A DNA stretch of 64,000 bases. Origin: Helicobacter ganmani. GTDB taxonomy: Bacteria; Campylobacterota; Campylobacteria; Campylobacterales; Helicobacteraceae. A model generated the notes under the pieces. The model ran no database searches, was not told the DNA's origin, and saw nothing but the letters and a program-made list of their open reading frames with translations. The stretch lies in NCBI RefSeq assembly GCF_003364315.1, contig NZ_NXLS01000001.1, positions 310,001 to 374,000 of the forward strand, written 5' to 3'. Shown piece after piece: positions 9,053-18,709 of this stretch; within the stretch, counting starts at the first letter, position 1, and each line of letters starts with the position of its first letter. The position numbers and the translations under genes were made by a program.

Positions 9053-9117
9053 GGGTTGCGGTAAATTGAGCCCTTGATGGCTTGCGATTCTACTACTACT
9101 TCCTTGCAAGGTTTTAT

Positions 9118-9245
9118 TGGCTTTTTTTCCTTGAGAGAAAATTTAAAAAATTTGTGGCAATCCATATTAAGATTTAAATTTTGCAAGATTATGGATTGCT
9201 TCGCTACACTCATAATAACGAAAAATAAAATACAAAGACGCAAGC
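9118..9245. repeat. dispersed repeat copy, about 120 bp
   Basis: Sequence from TTGAGAGAAAATTTAAAA to ACGCAAG is nearly the same as 12300-12413, including the long shared core TGGCAATCCATATTAAG, TTTTGCAAGATTATGG and ATTGCTTCGCTAC. It occupies the gap between hypE and the end of moeA and codes for nothing convincing. Confidence 0.8.
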
Positions 9246-9269
9246 AAAGAGTGTGATGACGCAGTATTA

Positions 9270-10496
9270 TTATATAAGCAAAATCACTCGCACCATCTCT
9301 CCTACACTTTTTGCGCTATCTAAGACGCACAACCCATTATATGCAGAATCTAGCGGACAAAAGTTATTTAAAATCGCGCTTTGAAAATCCTTTTTTCCCT
9401 CAAAATCTATTTTCCATTTGCCCCCAACATTTCGCACATTACACACGCGAAATTCTAAGCGAGAATCGGTTTTACTAACATTTTCCTGCAATAAAATCTC
9501 CAAAGTAATAGGCACAAAATACCCCCCATTAAGACGCCAAAGAATCTCTTTGGCAAAAAGTTCAAAGGTTACTAAAGTAGAGTTTGGGAAGCCGGGCAAG
9601 CCAAAAAACTGCTTGCCTCCAAAATGTGCGTAAGAAATATGTTGTCCGGGCTTGATTTTGACACCTTTAAACACCATTTCATTCTCTCTTTCCTTGCAAA
9701 TTGCTGCAATAAAATCATAATCTCCCACACTTGCTCCCCCGCTGCTTAGGATTAAATCACACTCACTAAGTGCTAGATTCACGCATTCCTCCACCTGCTC
9801 TTTTGTATCTTTTAAAATCGGATAAAGCTTTGGGATTCCACCATTTTCTAGCACTTTTGCAACAAGTAAATGTCCATTAGTATTGTAAATATTTGCTCCA
9901 TTTTTAGCACTTTCCCCTAGCTCCAACAACTCATTTCCAATAACCAAAATCCCGACTTTCGCGCGTGTAAATACCTCTACAAAAACACAATTTAGGCTTG
10001 CCAAAAGCCCAATATGATTTGCATTGAGGCGCACTCCTTTGGAGATTAGCTTCTCACCTTTGCGATAATTTGCTCCTTTTTGACAAATGTATTGTCCAAC
10101 TTTTGGTATCTCCAAAAGACGCAAAGTTTCGGATTCTACCTTTACCTGCTCTATAGGTGCTAAAATATCAGCATTTTGTGGAATTTCCGCTCCCGTAAAA
10201 GTCTTAATCGCAAAGGGTTGGTGGAGAGGCAGAACAGAATCCTGCGCATTCCCTGCTGGATTCTCCCCTAAGATTTTAAATTCTTGCGTTGCATTTTCTT
10301 GCAAAAATTTAGAATTTATTGCATATCCGTCCATATTGGAGCGTGCGGATTGCGGCATATCTTGTATTGCGACAACATCACGTGCCAAAATTCGCCCTAA
10401 AGCCTCATACAAAAAAACACGTTCCACGCCCAAAGCTCCAATCGTTTGGGATTCCAAAATCTCCCTCGCTTGCGCATAATCAATTTTAACTTTCAT
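9270..10496 (-). CDS. moeA: molybdopterin molybdenumtransferase MoeA
   Basis: Inserts molybdenum (or tungsten) into molybdopterin. The 408-residue protein has SARSNMDGYAI near residue 50, GNELLELG and YNTNGHLL around 190-215, SSGGASVGDYDF near 260 and FFGLPGFPNSTLVTF around 310, the expected MoeA order. The ATG follows AAGGAAAAAG and lies 11 bp after ribA, so the two are one unit. It implies molybdoenzymes (such as formate dehydrogenase or nitrate reductase) elsewhere in the genome. Confidence 0.95.
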   Translation of the reverse strand: MKVKIDYAQAREILESQTIGALGVERVFLYEALGRILARDVVAIQDMPQSARSNMDGYAINSKFLQENATQEFKILGENPAGNAQDSVLPLHQPFAIKTFTGAEIPQNADILAPIEQVKVESETLRLLEIPKVGQYICQKGANYRKGEKLISKGVRLNANHIGLLASLNCVFVEVFTRAKVGILVIGNELLELGESAKNGANIYNTNGHLLVAKVLENGGIPKLYPILKDTKEQVEECVNLALSECDLILSSGGASVGDYDFIAAICKERENEMVFKGVKIKPGQHISYAHFGGKQFFGLPGFPNSTLVTFELFAKEILWRLNGGYFVPITLEILLQENVSKTDSRLEFRVCNVRNVGGKWKIDFEGKKDFQSAILNNFCPLDSAYNGLCVLDSAKSVGEMVRVILLI

Positions 10497-10507
10497 CTTT
10501 TTCCTTA

Positions 10508-11092
10508 TTAAAGCAAATGCCCCATTTTGGTTTTTTTCACTTCCAAATAATGTGCATTATGCGCATTGCATTCTACGATAATCGGCTCTCGCGTAAGCTT
10601 AATCATAGATTTAAATGCGCAAATCTTGGCTGGATTATTTGTCAGCAAGCGGATTTGACTTAAGCGATAATAATCAAAAATAAATCTTACTATCTCATAA
10701 TCACGCTCGTCTTCTTGGAATCCCAAAGCAAGATTAGCTTCAATCGTATCTAAGCCACTATCTTGCAGAGCATACGCATTGACTTTATTAAAAAGCCCGA
10801 TTCCACGCCCTTCTTGGCGCAAATAGATTAAGAATCCCCGCTCTTTTGCAATTCTTTTCAAAGCCATTTGCAACTCACCACCACAATCACATTTAAGACT
10901 TGAAAACACATCTCCAGTTAAACATTCCGAATGCACACGCACAAGGGGATTTTCTGGAATCTCTATCGTCCTTAGCACCAAATGTTCCAAGAGATAGGAT
11001 TCGCCTTTAAAAAGCTTTTTTTCTCTAAAAGATTGAATCATAAAATCCCCAAATTGCGTGGGAAGATTTGCCTGTTTTGAAATTTCTACCAT
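10508..11092 (-). CDS. ribA: GTP cyclohydrolase II
   Basis: First enzyme of riboflavin synthesis, opening the GTP imidazole ring. The 194-residue single-domain form shows the zinc site ([17 protein letters not shown]), [10 protein letters not shown] with the catalytic arginine, the [15 protein letters not shown] segment and LTNNPAKI near the C-terminus. It lacks a RibB domain, as is usual for the stand-alone enzyme. It is upstream of moeA by 11 bp. Confidence 0.95.
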   Translation of the reverse strand: MVEISKQANLPTQFGDFMIQSFREKKLFKGESYLLEHLVLRTIEIPENPLVRVHSECLTGDVFSSLKCDCGGELQMALKRIAKERGFLIYLRQEGRGIGLFNKVNAYALQDSGLDTIEANLALGFQEDERDYEIVRFIFDYYRLSQIRLLTNNPAKICAFKSMIKLTREPIIVECNAHNAHYLEVKKTKMGHLL

Positions 11093-11228
11093 TTGAATTC
11101 TCTTTAAAAAATTTTAATTAAACTCACAAATATAACGCATTTGTCGTCAAAAATGGTTTAAGATTCTGAAATTTAACTTTGTTATGGATAAATTTGGCTA
11201 CAATGCACCAAAAATAAAAGGCTTAAAA

Positions 11229-11921
11229 ATGGAATCGCCAAAGAATCTCAAAAGCGTAGAAATAGGACAAAGGATTCTATCCAAAAACGACAAAGTCGCA
11301 ATGGAATTGCGAAAAATCTATGCAAAAGAAAATCTTTTTGTCCTCAACCTTATGAGCTCACCTGGTAGCGGCAAAACAACGCTTTTAGAAAATATTGCCA
11401 AAAACAAATTGCTAGAATTTAGCGTCATAGAGGGGGATTTGCAGACCAATCGTGATGCCGAGCGTCTCCAAGCCTATGGAGTCAATGCCCACCAAATCAC
11501 CACAGGCGATGCGTGCCACTTAGAAGCGGCAATGGTGCAGGAATCTTTAGAAAAATTACGCGCACAGGGGGAGTTCAAGGATTTTTTATTTATAGAAAAT
11601 GTCGGCAATCTTGTTTGCCCAGCAAGCTACGACTTAGGTGCAAATATGAATATCGTCTTGCTTTCCACTCCAGAGGGAGATGACAAAGTTTTAAAATATC
11701 CTACAATTTTCTTATGTGCTGACGCGGTAATCCTTTCTAAAGCAGATTTGATAGAAGTATTTGATTTTAAAGTTGCACAAGTAGAAGAGGATTTAAAAAA
11801 GCTCAAAAAAGAGATTCCATTGTTTTTAATTTCCTCCAAAGATATAGAATCTCAACGCAAATTTTGCACATTTTTACAACAAAATAAGGAGAGAAATTAT
11901 GTGTCTAGCCATACCTTCTAA
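11229..11921 (+). CDS. hypB: hydrogenase nickel incorporation GTPase HypB
   Basis: SIMIBI-class GTPase that delivers nickel to the hydrogenase large subunit with HypA. The P-loop is SSPGSGKTT (about residue 45), followed by EGDLQTNRDAERL, GDACHLEA with metal-binding C and H, and LVCPASYDLG. There is no histidine-rich nickel-storage N-terminus. The frame extends 15 codons upstream, but the ATG at 11229 has AAAGGCTTAAAA ahead. The 3' end overlaps hypC by 23 bp. Confidence 0.95.
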   Translation: MESPKNLKSVEIGQRILSKNDKVAMELRKIYAKENLFVLNLMSSPGSGKTTLLENIAKNKLLEFSVIEGDLQTNRDAERLQAYGVNAHQITTGDACHLEAAMVQESLEKLRAQGEFKDFLFIENVGNLVCPASYDLGANMNIVLLSTPEGDDKVLKYPTIFLCADAVILSKADLIEVFDFKVAQVEEDLKKLKKEIPLFLISSKDIESQRKFCTFLQQNKERNYVSSHTF

Positions 11922-12162
11922 AGTCGTCGCAATTGATACTATAAACAATATTGCGACGCTAGATACATTGGGTGTAACGCGTGAGGCAAGTTTGGATTTA
12001 ATGAGCGAAGAAATCCATATCGGAGATTATGTGTTATTGCATATCGGCTATGTTATGGGTAAGATTGACAAAGAACAAGCCAAACTTTCATTAGAAACTT
12101 ATACAGAAATCATTAAAACGCTTGAAGAAGAGGAAAGGGAACTCAAAGAATCTATGCGCTAG
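11899..12162 (+). CDS. hypC: hydrogenase maturation chaperone HypC
   Basis: An 87-residue HypC/HupF chaperone. The start MCLAIPSKVV carries the essential Cys2, followed by VTREASLDLM, the GDYVLLHIGYVMGKID segment and a C-terminal helix. It hands the iron centre from the HypD complex to the hydrogenase large subunit. AAGGAGAGAAATT precedes the ATG inside the 3' end of hypB. hypD does not follow, so it must be elsewhere. Confidence 0.95.
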   Translation: MCLAIPSKVVAIDTINNIATLDTLGVTREASLDLMSEEIHIGDYVLLHIGYVMGKIDKEQAKLSLETYTEIIKTLEEEERELKESMR

Positions 12163-12531
12163 TTTGCTGTATGAGATTCTAAGCTGCAACAATTCAGTGC
12201 ATATTGGGATTCCATTTGTGGAATCGCGGTAAAACATTTGCACTAGAAAATTTACCTGCAAACTAGTGTGAATAGTAGGCATAAATAAGATTGGATTTTT
12301 GTTCTTGAGAAAAAATTTAAAAATTTTCGTGGCAATCCATATTAAGATTTAAATTTTGCAAGATTATGGATTGCTTCGCTACGTTCGTAATGCGAAAGGA
12401 TAAGACGCAAGGACGAATCCCAAATCACACTTGCAATTTTCTATTGTGCTATTTGTAAGATTCTGCTTTGAAATTTACAAGTATAAAAAGAATCCCCTCT
12501 GCACTTTTTGTGTATTCAACAATCCTCTAAA
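12163..12531. repeat. intergenic region with second copy of the 120-bp repeat
   Basis: No gene is visible. Bases 12297-12417 repeat 9118-9245 almost base for base (GTGGCAATCCATATTAAG, GATTATGGATTGCTTCGCTAC, then CGCAAGG). Flanking sequence on both sides contains only short broken frames. Confidence 0.8.
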
Positions 12532-13626
12532 CTATACCAAAGTGGCTAATTTTTCTTCACAAAGCCCATCTAAATATTTCACAACATCATCACTTGCCAA
12601 TTCTGCAGCTTGGAAATATTTATAAATCTCCTCTAAGCAATCGTGTGCATTGCCGTGCTGTAACATTAGTGCGTGTCCTGCAATGATATTATCATGGACT
12701 CCTTGATGTGGTGGTTCAATTTTCGGATAACTTGCATATTGTGAGAAGAGTTGTTTGCCTGTTCCTGTATCATACCATTTACCCAAACGGCAGTCGTGAT
12801 GTCCTGCAAACTTCGCTTCCATATCCTCGTTGAAAATTGCTCTATACCCATTGATTTTGAAAAACAAGTGGTCTAACTTAATTAAACCAACAAAAGTAAT
12901 TGTGAGAATTTTGTCTGTATCTACATAGATTTGTTCTGCAGACTGGTTGATGTGTTCCAATACTTCGTTTTGCGCGCCTAGTTGCTCCATTTCTTTAATA
13001 ATTTCATCAGAGTTCGTTTGCACTTCAGAGAAATTTTGTTGAACAACTTGGATATTCATTTCAATTTCTTTGGTTGCTTTTTGCGTGCGTTCCGCGAGCT
13101 TGCGCACCTCATCAGCTACGACAGCAAATCCTCTTCCGTGTTCTCCTGCACGCGCTGCTTCAATAGCGGCATTGAGGGCAAGCAAATTGGTTTGATCTGA
13201 AATATCTGTAATTAATGCAATGACACTTGAAATCGCAGTAAAGTCGTTTTGCACTTGGGTAACCATTGTATTAAATTCAGAAAGTTTTGCAGTCATATTA
13301 GACAAGCCTTCTGCCAAAATATTTTGAATCTCAACAGAATTTTTCTTATTGTCTGCTGCAATAGATTTTGCAGAACGCAATAAATCCACTGTTTTAGCAA
13401 AGTCATCTTGTAAAATTTTTAGATTTTTACCACAACCATTTGCAAGTGCCAAAGTCATATTTTTAAAAGTCCCGCTTTTGTCATCTGTTTGTGCTTCTTC
13501 TGAAGATTCTTGAAGTTTTGCGTGTAATTCCTCGTTGTGTTCTTTTGCTTCTTGGAGTTTCGCTTTTAAAAGCTTATTCTCCTCCAAAACACGATGCAAT
13601 TGTTCTTTGTATTGACTGCCAAACAT
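12532..13626 (-). CDS. cytosolic chemoreceptor with CZB domain (TlpD-like)
   Basis: A 364-residue soluble methyl-accepting receptor with no membrane segment. Order: N-terminal coiled coil (1-60), signalling domain with the hairpin tip [38 protein letters not shown] around 150-190 (given here as the family landmark), and a C-terminal CZB zinc-binding domain with its His and Cys ligands ([24 protein letters not shown], and a later H). TlpD of H. pylori has this layout and senses oxidants or energy state through CheA/CheW. AGGTAGGAGAGAAT lies ahead of the ATG. Confidence 0.9.
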   Translation of the reverse strand: MFGSQYKEQLHRVLEENKLLKAKLQEAKEHNEELHAKLQESSEEAQTDDKSGTFKNMTLALANGCGKNLKILQDDFAKTVDLLRSAKSIAADNKKNSVEIQNILAEGLSNMTAKLSEFNTMVTQVQNDFTAISSVIALITDISDQTNLLALNAAIEAARAGEHGRGFAVVADEVRKLAERTQKATKEIEMNIQVVQQNFSEVQTNSDEIIKEMEQLGAQNEVLEHINQSAEQIYVDTDKILTITFVGLIKLDHLFFKINGYRAIFNEDMEAKFAGHHDCRLGKWYDTGTGKQLFSQYASYPKIEPPHQGVHDNIIAGHALMLQHGNAHDCLEEIYKYFQAAELASDDVVKYLDGLCEEKLATLV

Positions 13627-13744
13627 ATTCTCTCCTACCTTTTAAGTTGATTTTTCATTTTACGAAAATCTTTAGAAAAACCTTAAAGCTTTAATTAAAA
13701 TTTTATAACTAATTAAATTAAAAAATTATAAAAAATATTAATCT

Positions 13745-15295
13745 CTATTTAAACTTTGATTTTATACAAGTAGATTCCTTTTCTTGAAAATCCAATGGCT
13801 TGCTCAAATATCGCCTATACCCATAAAAAGCCCCAAACATCATTCCAAAACCCACCAAATATCCCACAATAAGAGATTCAAAAAATCCTGCAACACCAAA
13901 GCTAATCAATGCAGCAAATGCAGCCGTCGTTGCATAGGGCAATTGTGTGATAAAATGGCTCTGCACAGAGCAACCTGCTCCTGTAGCAGAAAGAATCGTT
14001 GTATCAGAAATTGGCGAAGTATGGTCTCCATACACTGCTCCAGCCAATACAGCAGAAATGCTCAACATCATATCTATGCTATTAATCGTGGCTATGCTCG
14101 CACCAATGGGCAACATAATCGCAAATGTTCCCCAGCTAGTTCCGGTGCAAAATGCAATAAAGCTTGCGCTTAAAAACAATACCAAAGGAGCAATGACATT
14201 TGCCGACAATACACCGCTTGCCAAAAAATCCCTGCTTAGATTGGCAAGATAAATGCCGGTTTGCAAATCATTCTTAATCACAGGTCCAATCGCCCACGCC
14301 AAAATTAAAATAAGATTTGCGGGCAACATAGACAAGAATCCGTCTTTGATAATCAAAGCATACTCGCGCAAACTAATGCGATTCCAAGCAATAGCTACAG
14401 AAACAGCTATTGCACACACTCCACCCCAAAAAAGTGAAAATCCCGTTTGGGCATTTGCAAGCATTTCAATCAGATTTGGATTTTGCGACACTTGATAGCC
14501 ACTATAAAAAATAAAGAATCCCACAAAAAAGATAAGTGCAATAATGGGCAGAATCAAAAGCCAAATGCTCCCCCCGCTATGAGGCTTGATTTCGTCAAAC
14601 TCTTCTACCCCTACTCCTTGATTATGGCGCATAACGGGCAGATTAATTTGCCAAAGAATCGTTAAAAAAACTCCAAGTAGGGCAAACCAAGCATAATAAT
14701 TCCCCCAAATGCTTTGCACTAGCACACTAAAGCTTGAGGTATTCTCCACCAATCCACCCATAATTCCCAAAATATAAGCCCCCCAACTTGAAATTGGCAT
14801 TAAAATACAAATCGGTGCGGAAGTAGAATCAATAATATATGCCAAACGTTCCCTTGTAGAATGATTCGCGTCATTGAGTGGGCGTGCAATTTGCCCGACG
14901 GTGAGTGCATTAAAATAATCATCAATAAAAATCACAATTCCCGCAATAAAAGCAACAAATTCCGAACCTTCCGCAGTTTTGACGCGTTCTCTTGCCCAAT
15001 GCACAAAGGCATTCATTCCACCTGAACATTGCATTAGCTGCGTCAAAATCCCAAGCAAAATCAAAAACCCAAACACATACAAGGCATTAGATTGCACTTC
15101 TCCCTCGCTGTAAAACACCCCTCCAATGGCATTTAAGACATATTCTAAAACCCCAAAAAACGAATTGCTTAACATAAATCCAGCTAGAAAGATTCCAACA
15201 AATAGCGAAAGCACAACCCTGCGCGTAATAAATACTAGCGCAATCACACACAAAGGCACAACCAAACTCAATACTGAATCTGCATACATTCCCAT
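13745..15295 (-). CDS. Na+/H+ antiporter, NhaC family
   Basis: A 516-residue inner membrane protein with about 11-12 hydrophobic segments. Family landmarks include IFIDDYFNALTVGQIARPLND, DSTSAPICILMPISSWG, CTGTSWGTFAIMLPIG and GAVYGDHTSPISDTTILS, all found in NhaC-type and related (YheL-like) antiporters. It would exchange sodium for protons; a role in sodium or pH balance is inferred. It stands alone, transcribed away from the hypothetical gene at 15465. Confidence 0.88.
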   Translation of the reverse strand: MGMYADSVLSLVVPLCVIALVFITRRVVLSLFVGIFLAGFMLSNSFFGVLEYVLNAIGGVFYSEGEVQSNALYVFGFLILLGILTQLMQCSGGMNAFVHWARERVKTAEGSEFVAFIAGIVIFIDDYFNALTVGQIARPLNDANHSTRERLAYIIDSTSAPICILMPISSWGAYILGIMGGLVENTSSFSVLVQSIWGNYYAWFALLGVFLTILWQINLPVMRHNQGVGVEEFDEIKPHSGGSIWLLILPIIALIFFVGFFIFYSGYQVSQNPNLIEMLANAQTGFSLFWGGVCAIAVSVAIAWNRISLREYALIIKDGFLSMLPANLILILAWAIGPVIKNDLQTGIYLANLSRDFLASGVLSANVIAPLVLFLSASFIAFCTGTSWGTFAIMLPIGASIATINSIDMMLSISAVLAGAVYGDHTSPISDTTILSATGAGCSVQSHFITQLPYATTAAFAALISFGVAGFFESLIVGYLVGFGMMFGAFYGYRRYLSKPLDFQEKESTCIKSKFK

Positions 15296-15410
15296 ACTCC
15301 TAAAAACGCAAAAAGAAAAAAGTGTGGTATATTATTTGTAATTTCATTAGTTTTACATTAAATACTTAAGAATCTCGTGATTGGTTGTCATTATAAGATT
15401 CTAAAATTTA

Positions 15411-15425
15411 TGGAATAAAAATTGC
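15411..15425 (+). promoter_or_regulatory. candidate sigma-54 promoter
   Basis: TGGAATAAAAATTGC matches the TGG-N10-TGC layout of -24/-12 promoters with the exact spacing between GG and GC. A start would fall near 15437, 28 bp ahead of the next ATG. In this group RpoN mostly serves middle flagellar genes. Confidence 0.55.
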
Positions 15426-15464
15426 TTAAATCACTAGTAATATACCTTCAAAAAGGAAAAAACA

Positions 15465-15971
15465 ATGAATGTAAATGACAAAAATCAATCTATGTGGGGA
15501 ATACTCCAACAATCCTACACGCAACAAAATACGAAATCCAACAATATTTCGGGTTATTCTAAGGATTCCAATTCGCTTTTTGGCACGCAAAACACGCAAG
15601 GAATTGACACAATTTCTAGTCTCCTTAATGTGGATTCTAATACCGATAAAACCACAATTACCGAGATTCAAGATTCTTTTGAGGTTAGCGCAGAACTTAC
15701 GAATCTTCAACATTTTGCTAAAAACTTCAGCGCAAAATTTGAAAACAATTTTGAGAATTTAAAAGACTTGGGCGACGCAATGCTACAAAGCGGAATCTTA
15801 AACAAAGAGGAAAAAATGGGCTTTGATGTCTTACAAAAATTCAATCCAAGCCTCGATTCTATACAAACACAAAATCTCTTGCAAAACACAAATCTAAGTC
15901 AAGAAAATAAGAATCTACTTAATCAAGTAGATAGAAAAATCAGTGCGGTAAGGTATTTTGGTGGATTTTAA
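15465..15971 (+). CDS. hypothetical protein, possibly flagellum-associated
   Basis: A 168-residue Asn/Gln/Ser-rich protein without signal peptide or membrane segment. No family is recognised. The N-terminal half looks disordered; the second half is helical (LQHFAKNFSAKFENNFENLKDL). AAAAAGGAAAAAACA precedes the ATG. The sigma-54-type promoter upstream suggests expression with flagellar middle genes, which is inference only. Confidence 0.75.
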   Translation: MNVNDKNQSMWGILQQSYTQQNTKSNNISGYSKDSNSLFGTQNTQGIDTISSLLNVDSNTDKTTITEIQDSFEVSAELTNLQHFAKNFSAKFENNFENLKDLGDAMLQSGILNKEEKMGFDVLQKFNPSLDSIQTQNLLQNTNLSQENKNLLNQVDRKISAVRYFGGF

Positions 15972-16047
15972 TCGTCCTTAAGAAATGCAACAAGAAATCT
16001 TGTAGAATCTTATATTATTGCAGAGGGGGGAAATACCAAATTTATGC

Positions 16048-16053
16048 TACAAT
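16048..16053 (+). promoter_or_regulatory. -10 box of the toxin-antitoxin operon
   Basis: TGCTACAAT (TACAAT at 16048-16053) is an extended -10 box about 30 bp ahead of the antitoxin start; no other promoter-like sequence is closer. Confidence 0.5.
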
Positions 16054-16081
16054 ATCCTATAAAATAATGAAAGGATATAAA

Positions 16082-16357
16082 ATGACTTCAGTTGTGCAAT
16101 TCAGAATGGACAGCAACGATAAAGAAATATTAGAGACAATGCTCAAAGATATGGGGCTAGATTTGGGAACAGCCTTTAGAATGTTTGCAGCAAAAGTGCT
16201 CAAAACAGGCGAGATTCCCTTTAGTATCACGAGTAGCATTGACCCTGATACGATTTGGACAAAAGAGGACGAAAAAGCCTACAAAAAGGCATTAAAAGAG
16301 CTAGAAAGAGGCGAGACAATAAGCCACGAAGAAATGAAGCGAAAGCTCGGATTATGA
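16082..16357 (+). CDS. RelB/DinJ-type antitoxin
   Basis: A 91-residue antitoxin. The N-terminus (VVQFRMDSNDKEILETMLKDMGLDLGTAFRMFAAKV) is the ribbon-helix-helix DNA-binding region of RelB/DinJ; the C-terminal part (KEDEKAYKKALKELERGE) wraps the toxin. An earlier in-frame ATG exists, but AAAGGATATAAA sits correctly before 16082. The stop overlaps the toxin ATG (ATGA), the usual coupling. Confidence 0.88.
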   Translation: MTSVVQFRMDSNDKEILETMLKDMGLDLGTAFRMFAAKVLKTGEIPFSITSSIDPDTIWTKEDEKAYKKALKELERGETISHEEMKRKLGL

Positions 16358-16620
16358 GTGGCGCATTAGAATATAGCAAAGAAGTAGAAAAGTTTTTGCT
16401 CAAGCATTGCGAGCTAGCTCCCAAAATCATCAAGGCTTTAGAAAATATTGCACAAAATCCTTACCACAATCAACAAGATACCAAAAAGCTTCAAGGTTAT
16501 GAGAACCACTACCGACTAAGGGTTGGCAAATACAGGATTCTCTATGAAATAAGGGAAAATCAAATCTTGATTATCTATGCCTACAAGGCGGATTCTCGCG
16601 GCGAAGTATATAAAAAATGA
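16354..16620 (+). CDS. RelE/YafQ-type mRNA interferase toxin
   Basis: An 88-residue toxin of the RelE/ParE superfamily. KLQGYENHYRLRVGKYRILYEI is the typical beta-sheet core with basic residues at the active site, and ILIIYAYKADSRGEVYK the C-terminal strand. RelE types cut mRNA on the ribosome. The frame is open further upstream inside the antitoxin, but the coupled ATGA start at 16354 matches the family length. Confidence 0.88.
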   Translation: MSGALEYSKEVEKFLLKHCELAPKIIKALENIAQNPYHNQQDTKKLQGYENHYRLRVGKYRILYEIRENQILIIYAYKADSRGEVYKK

Positions 16621-16627
16621 GGAAAAT

Positions 16628-18367
16628 TCACTCCTCATTGAGTAACTGGAAAATAAGACTATCGGAATGATTTTTCTCTAAAGCCTTTTTAACTTCTTCT
16701 TTTTTGACTTTATATTCCTCTTGATTTAAAAATTTTTTATACGCTTGGAATAAGCAGTTCTCTAAATCATACTTACTAATTGAATTGTCGGAAAGATGAC
16801 TGCTAAAATATTTGAAAAACTCTTTACAGAATTCATTATTGTTTTGAAAAACCTCACTTATTTTATCTATTGGGAAGTTATTGTATCTGACTATATGTTT
16901 AGATGAAAAAGTTTCCCTTATTTCTTCTGTGGATTTATTTTTTATGAAAGAGTCAATATCTGTTATGCCATATTTTTTGCTTTTACATTCTTCATAAAAT
17001 TGTTTATATTTCTCTTCCTCGTGAATTAAATCTCGTATAATATCAAAACCCATATCAATGAAATCATCATTAATATCAACGCCACTTTCTTTTTCAATCC
17101 AAACCTCTATAAATTGCTTTATAATCTTGTCTTTTTCAGAGTGTAGCTCCTCTTTTGTTATTTGTTTATATTGCTCAAGCAAGGTAATATAATAATTATA
17201 GGGATATAGTATGCCATTTCCAAAAACATAATTTTTGGTATTTTGCAAGAGATTTTGAATACCTTTAGCATATTCCTTATCACTCAAATTACCAAAGTAA
17301 TAATCTTGCCATTTTTTACCAAATAGTCTCCTTGTCTCATTTTTGATAGCTTCTGAAAAATCTTTTTGCAATGTTTGCAATTCTTTTTCATCTAGCTTTA
17401 ATAAATTACTCAAAAATGTTTTGCAGTATAAAAAGCTGCCACTAAATTTTTCTTCATCTTTCATTGGCGGTGAATAATATCGCTTCATCTCGGTTATCAT
17501 TGCTTTATAATACCATTCTAAAGCACCAAGAAATTCTTTGCGTTTGTCGTTCTCATAACACTTAGAGAAACAATGCTTATTAAAATAATCAATATGCTGT
17601 GTAAGCTTTATTAGCAATCTTAAATTATCATTTAATTCTTGCTTAAAATAATCTAAAATAATATCTATAATCTCTTGCTTCGTATTCTCAATATCCCACT
17701 TTAAATTATTCTCAATGATTTTTCGCGCTACTTCATCATTATTTTCAATAGTAATTTCATAATCAATGACTTTTTCTTTATGGATTTCATACCAATTTCT
17801 AGGATTTTCTAATTCATTATCACTTGGTTTTGGATCATTATTCGCCTCTTGTTTGTTTTGATTGTTTAATTCCTGTTTTTCCAATTCGTCTTTATTAAGA
17901 ATCATAACTACACTACATAACTTATCTTCTTTTAACAAATTAACAAGCCCCAAAATTTCATCTAGTGGCAACTTGTTAGATTTTCTTTCTATGTTATCAA
18001 AACAAACAATAATATTTTTAAAATCCTCTTTCTTAAAAATAGAAAAAATAGAATCAAGATTGATATTCACCGCTCCTGTAAGTTTTATAGCATTAGAGGC
18101 GAGTTTGGTTACTTTATCAAGTATCTCATTATGGCTACCATTAACCTTTAAAACTATTTCTTCTAGGATTTGTTTGTAACTTTCCTTGCCAAATAAATCA
18201 ATATAAACAACTTTCTTTTCTTTATGTTTCTCTCCAATCTCCTTTTCAACCTCTCTCCATAGGTAAGTTTTACCTACACCCCAAGCACCTCGTATCACCA
18301 AGCAAACATTCTCATTCCCAATCAAAAATTCTGCAATAGCCGAAATTCTACCATTTTCATTAGGCAT
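16628..18367 (-). CDS. KAP-like P-loop NTPase
   Basis: A 579-residue protein. Walker A is RGAWGVGKTYLWREV at about residue 26; Walker B is IIVCFDNIER near 120, with LLKEDKLCSVVMILNKDEL as the sensor strand. This arrangement matches KAP-type STAND-like NTPases. The remaining 400 residues are helical and unlike anything recognised; no membrane helix is evident. Such genes are frequent in mobile or defence islands, and it sits here between a toxin-antitoxin pair and a broken gene, convergent with the toxin. AGGAGTGTTGT lies ahead of the ATG. A phage-defence role is a guess from context. Confidence 0.7.
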   Translation of the reverse strand: MPNENGRISAIAEFLIGNENVCLVIRGAWGVGKTYLWREVEKEIGEKHKEKKVVYIDLFGKESYKQILEEIVLKVNGSHNEILDKVTKLASNAIKLTGAVNINLDSIFSIFKKEDFKNIIVCFDNIERKSNKLPLDEILGLVNLLKEDKLCSVVMILNKDELEKQELNNQNKQEANNDPKPSDNELENPRNWYEIHKEKVIDYEITIENNDEVARKIIENNLKWDIENTKQEIIDIILDYFKQELNDNLRLLIKLTQHIDYFNKHCFSKCYENDKRKEFLGALEWYYKAMITEMKRYYSPPMKDEEKFSGSFLYCKTFLSNLLKLDEKELQTLQKDFSEAIKNETRRLFGKKWQDYYFGNLSDKEYAKGIQNLLQNTKNYVFGNGILYPYNYYITLLEQYKQITKEELHSEKDKIIKQFIEVWIEKESGVDINDDFIDMGFDIIRDLIHEEEKYKQFYEECKSKKYGITDIDSFIKNKSTEEIRETFSSKHIVRYNNFPIDKISEVFQNNNEFCKEFFKYFSSHLSDNSISKYDLENCLFQAYKKFLNQEEYKVKKEEVKKALEKNHSDSLIFQLLNEE

Positions 18368-18435
18368 ACAACACTCCTGTTAATCTAATAGAAATTATAT
18401 TTTAAAACATAAATTCTACTATATTTTCAGAAAAT

Positions 18436-18690
18436 CTATACCCCCTTAAAACGCCTTTGAAAATAAATTTTAAAAGGATAAAGCAAAGGATTTTTGGAAT
18501 CTAAGAAAAAGTTTCTAGGCTCTCGCAAGAGTTTTCTTAATTTTCTATAACTCTTAAAGCCCTCCAACCACGATAAGAAATTCAATAATAAACGATTTTT
18601 AGAAACCTCTTTAAGAAAGGACGATTTATCCTTATTGATTTCATAGGCAAAGGGCAAATAGCACAAATAATCCAAAGGCTGTAAATTTGC
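18436..18690 (-). pseudogene. C-terminal fragment of a glycosyltransferase paralogue
   Basis: About 80 codons (LCYLPFAYEINKDKSSF .. FLSWLEGFKSYRKL .. REPRNFFLDSKNP) match residues 665-735 of the large glycosyltransferase at 5399-7633; over the last 75 bp the DNA is almost identical. There is no proper start and the homology ends abruptly at 18.69 kb where the repeat begins. It is a leftover of a second copy, lost by deletion or recombination. Confidence 0.85.
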
Positions 18691-18709
18691 TTGCAGTGGG
18701 ATACAATTA

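Noticed and set aside
13784-14665. Several plus-strand frames of 70-130 codons
   Set aside because: They are shadows of the Na+/H+ antiporter on the other strand, rich in Lys/Ser/Asn with no protein-like pattern.
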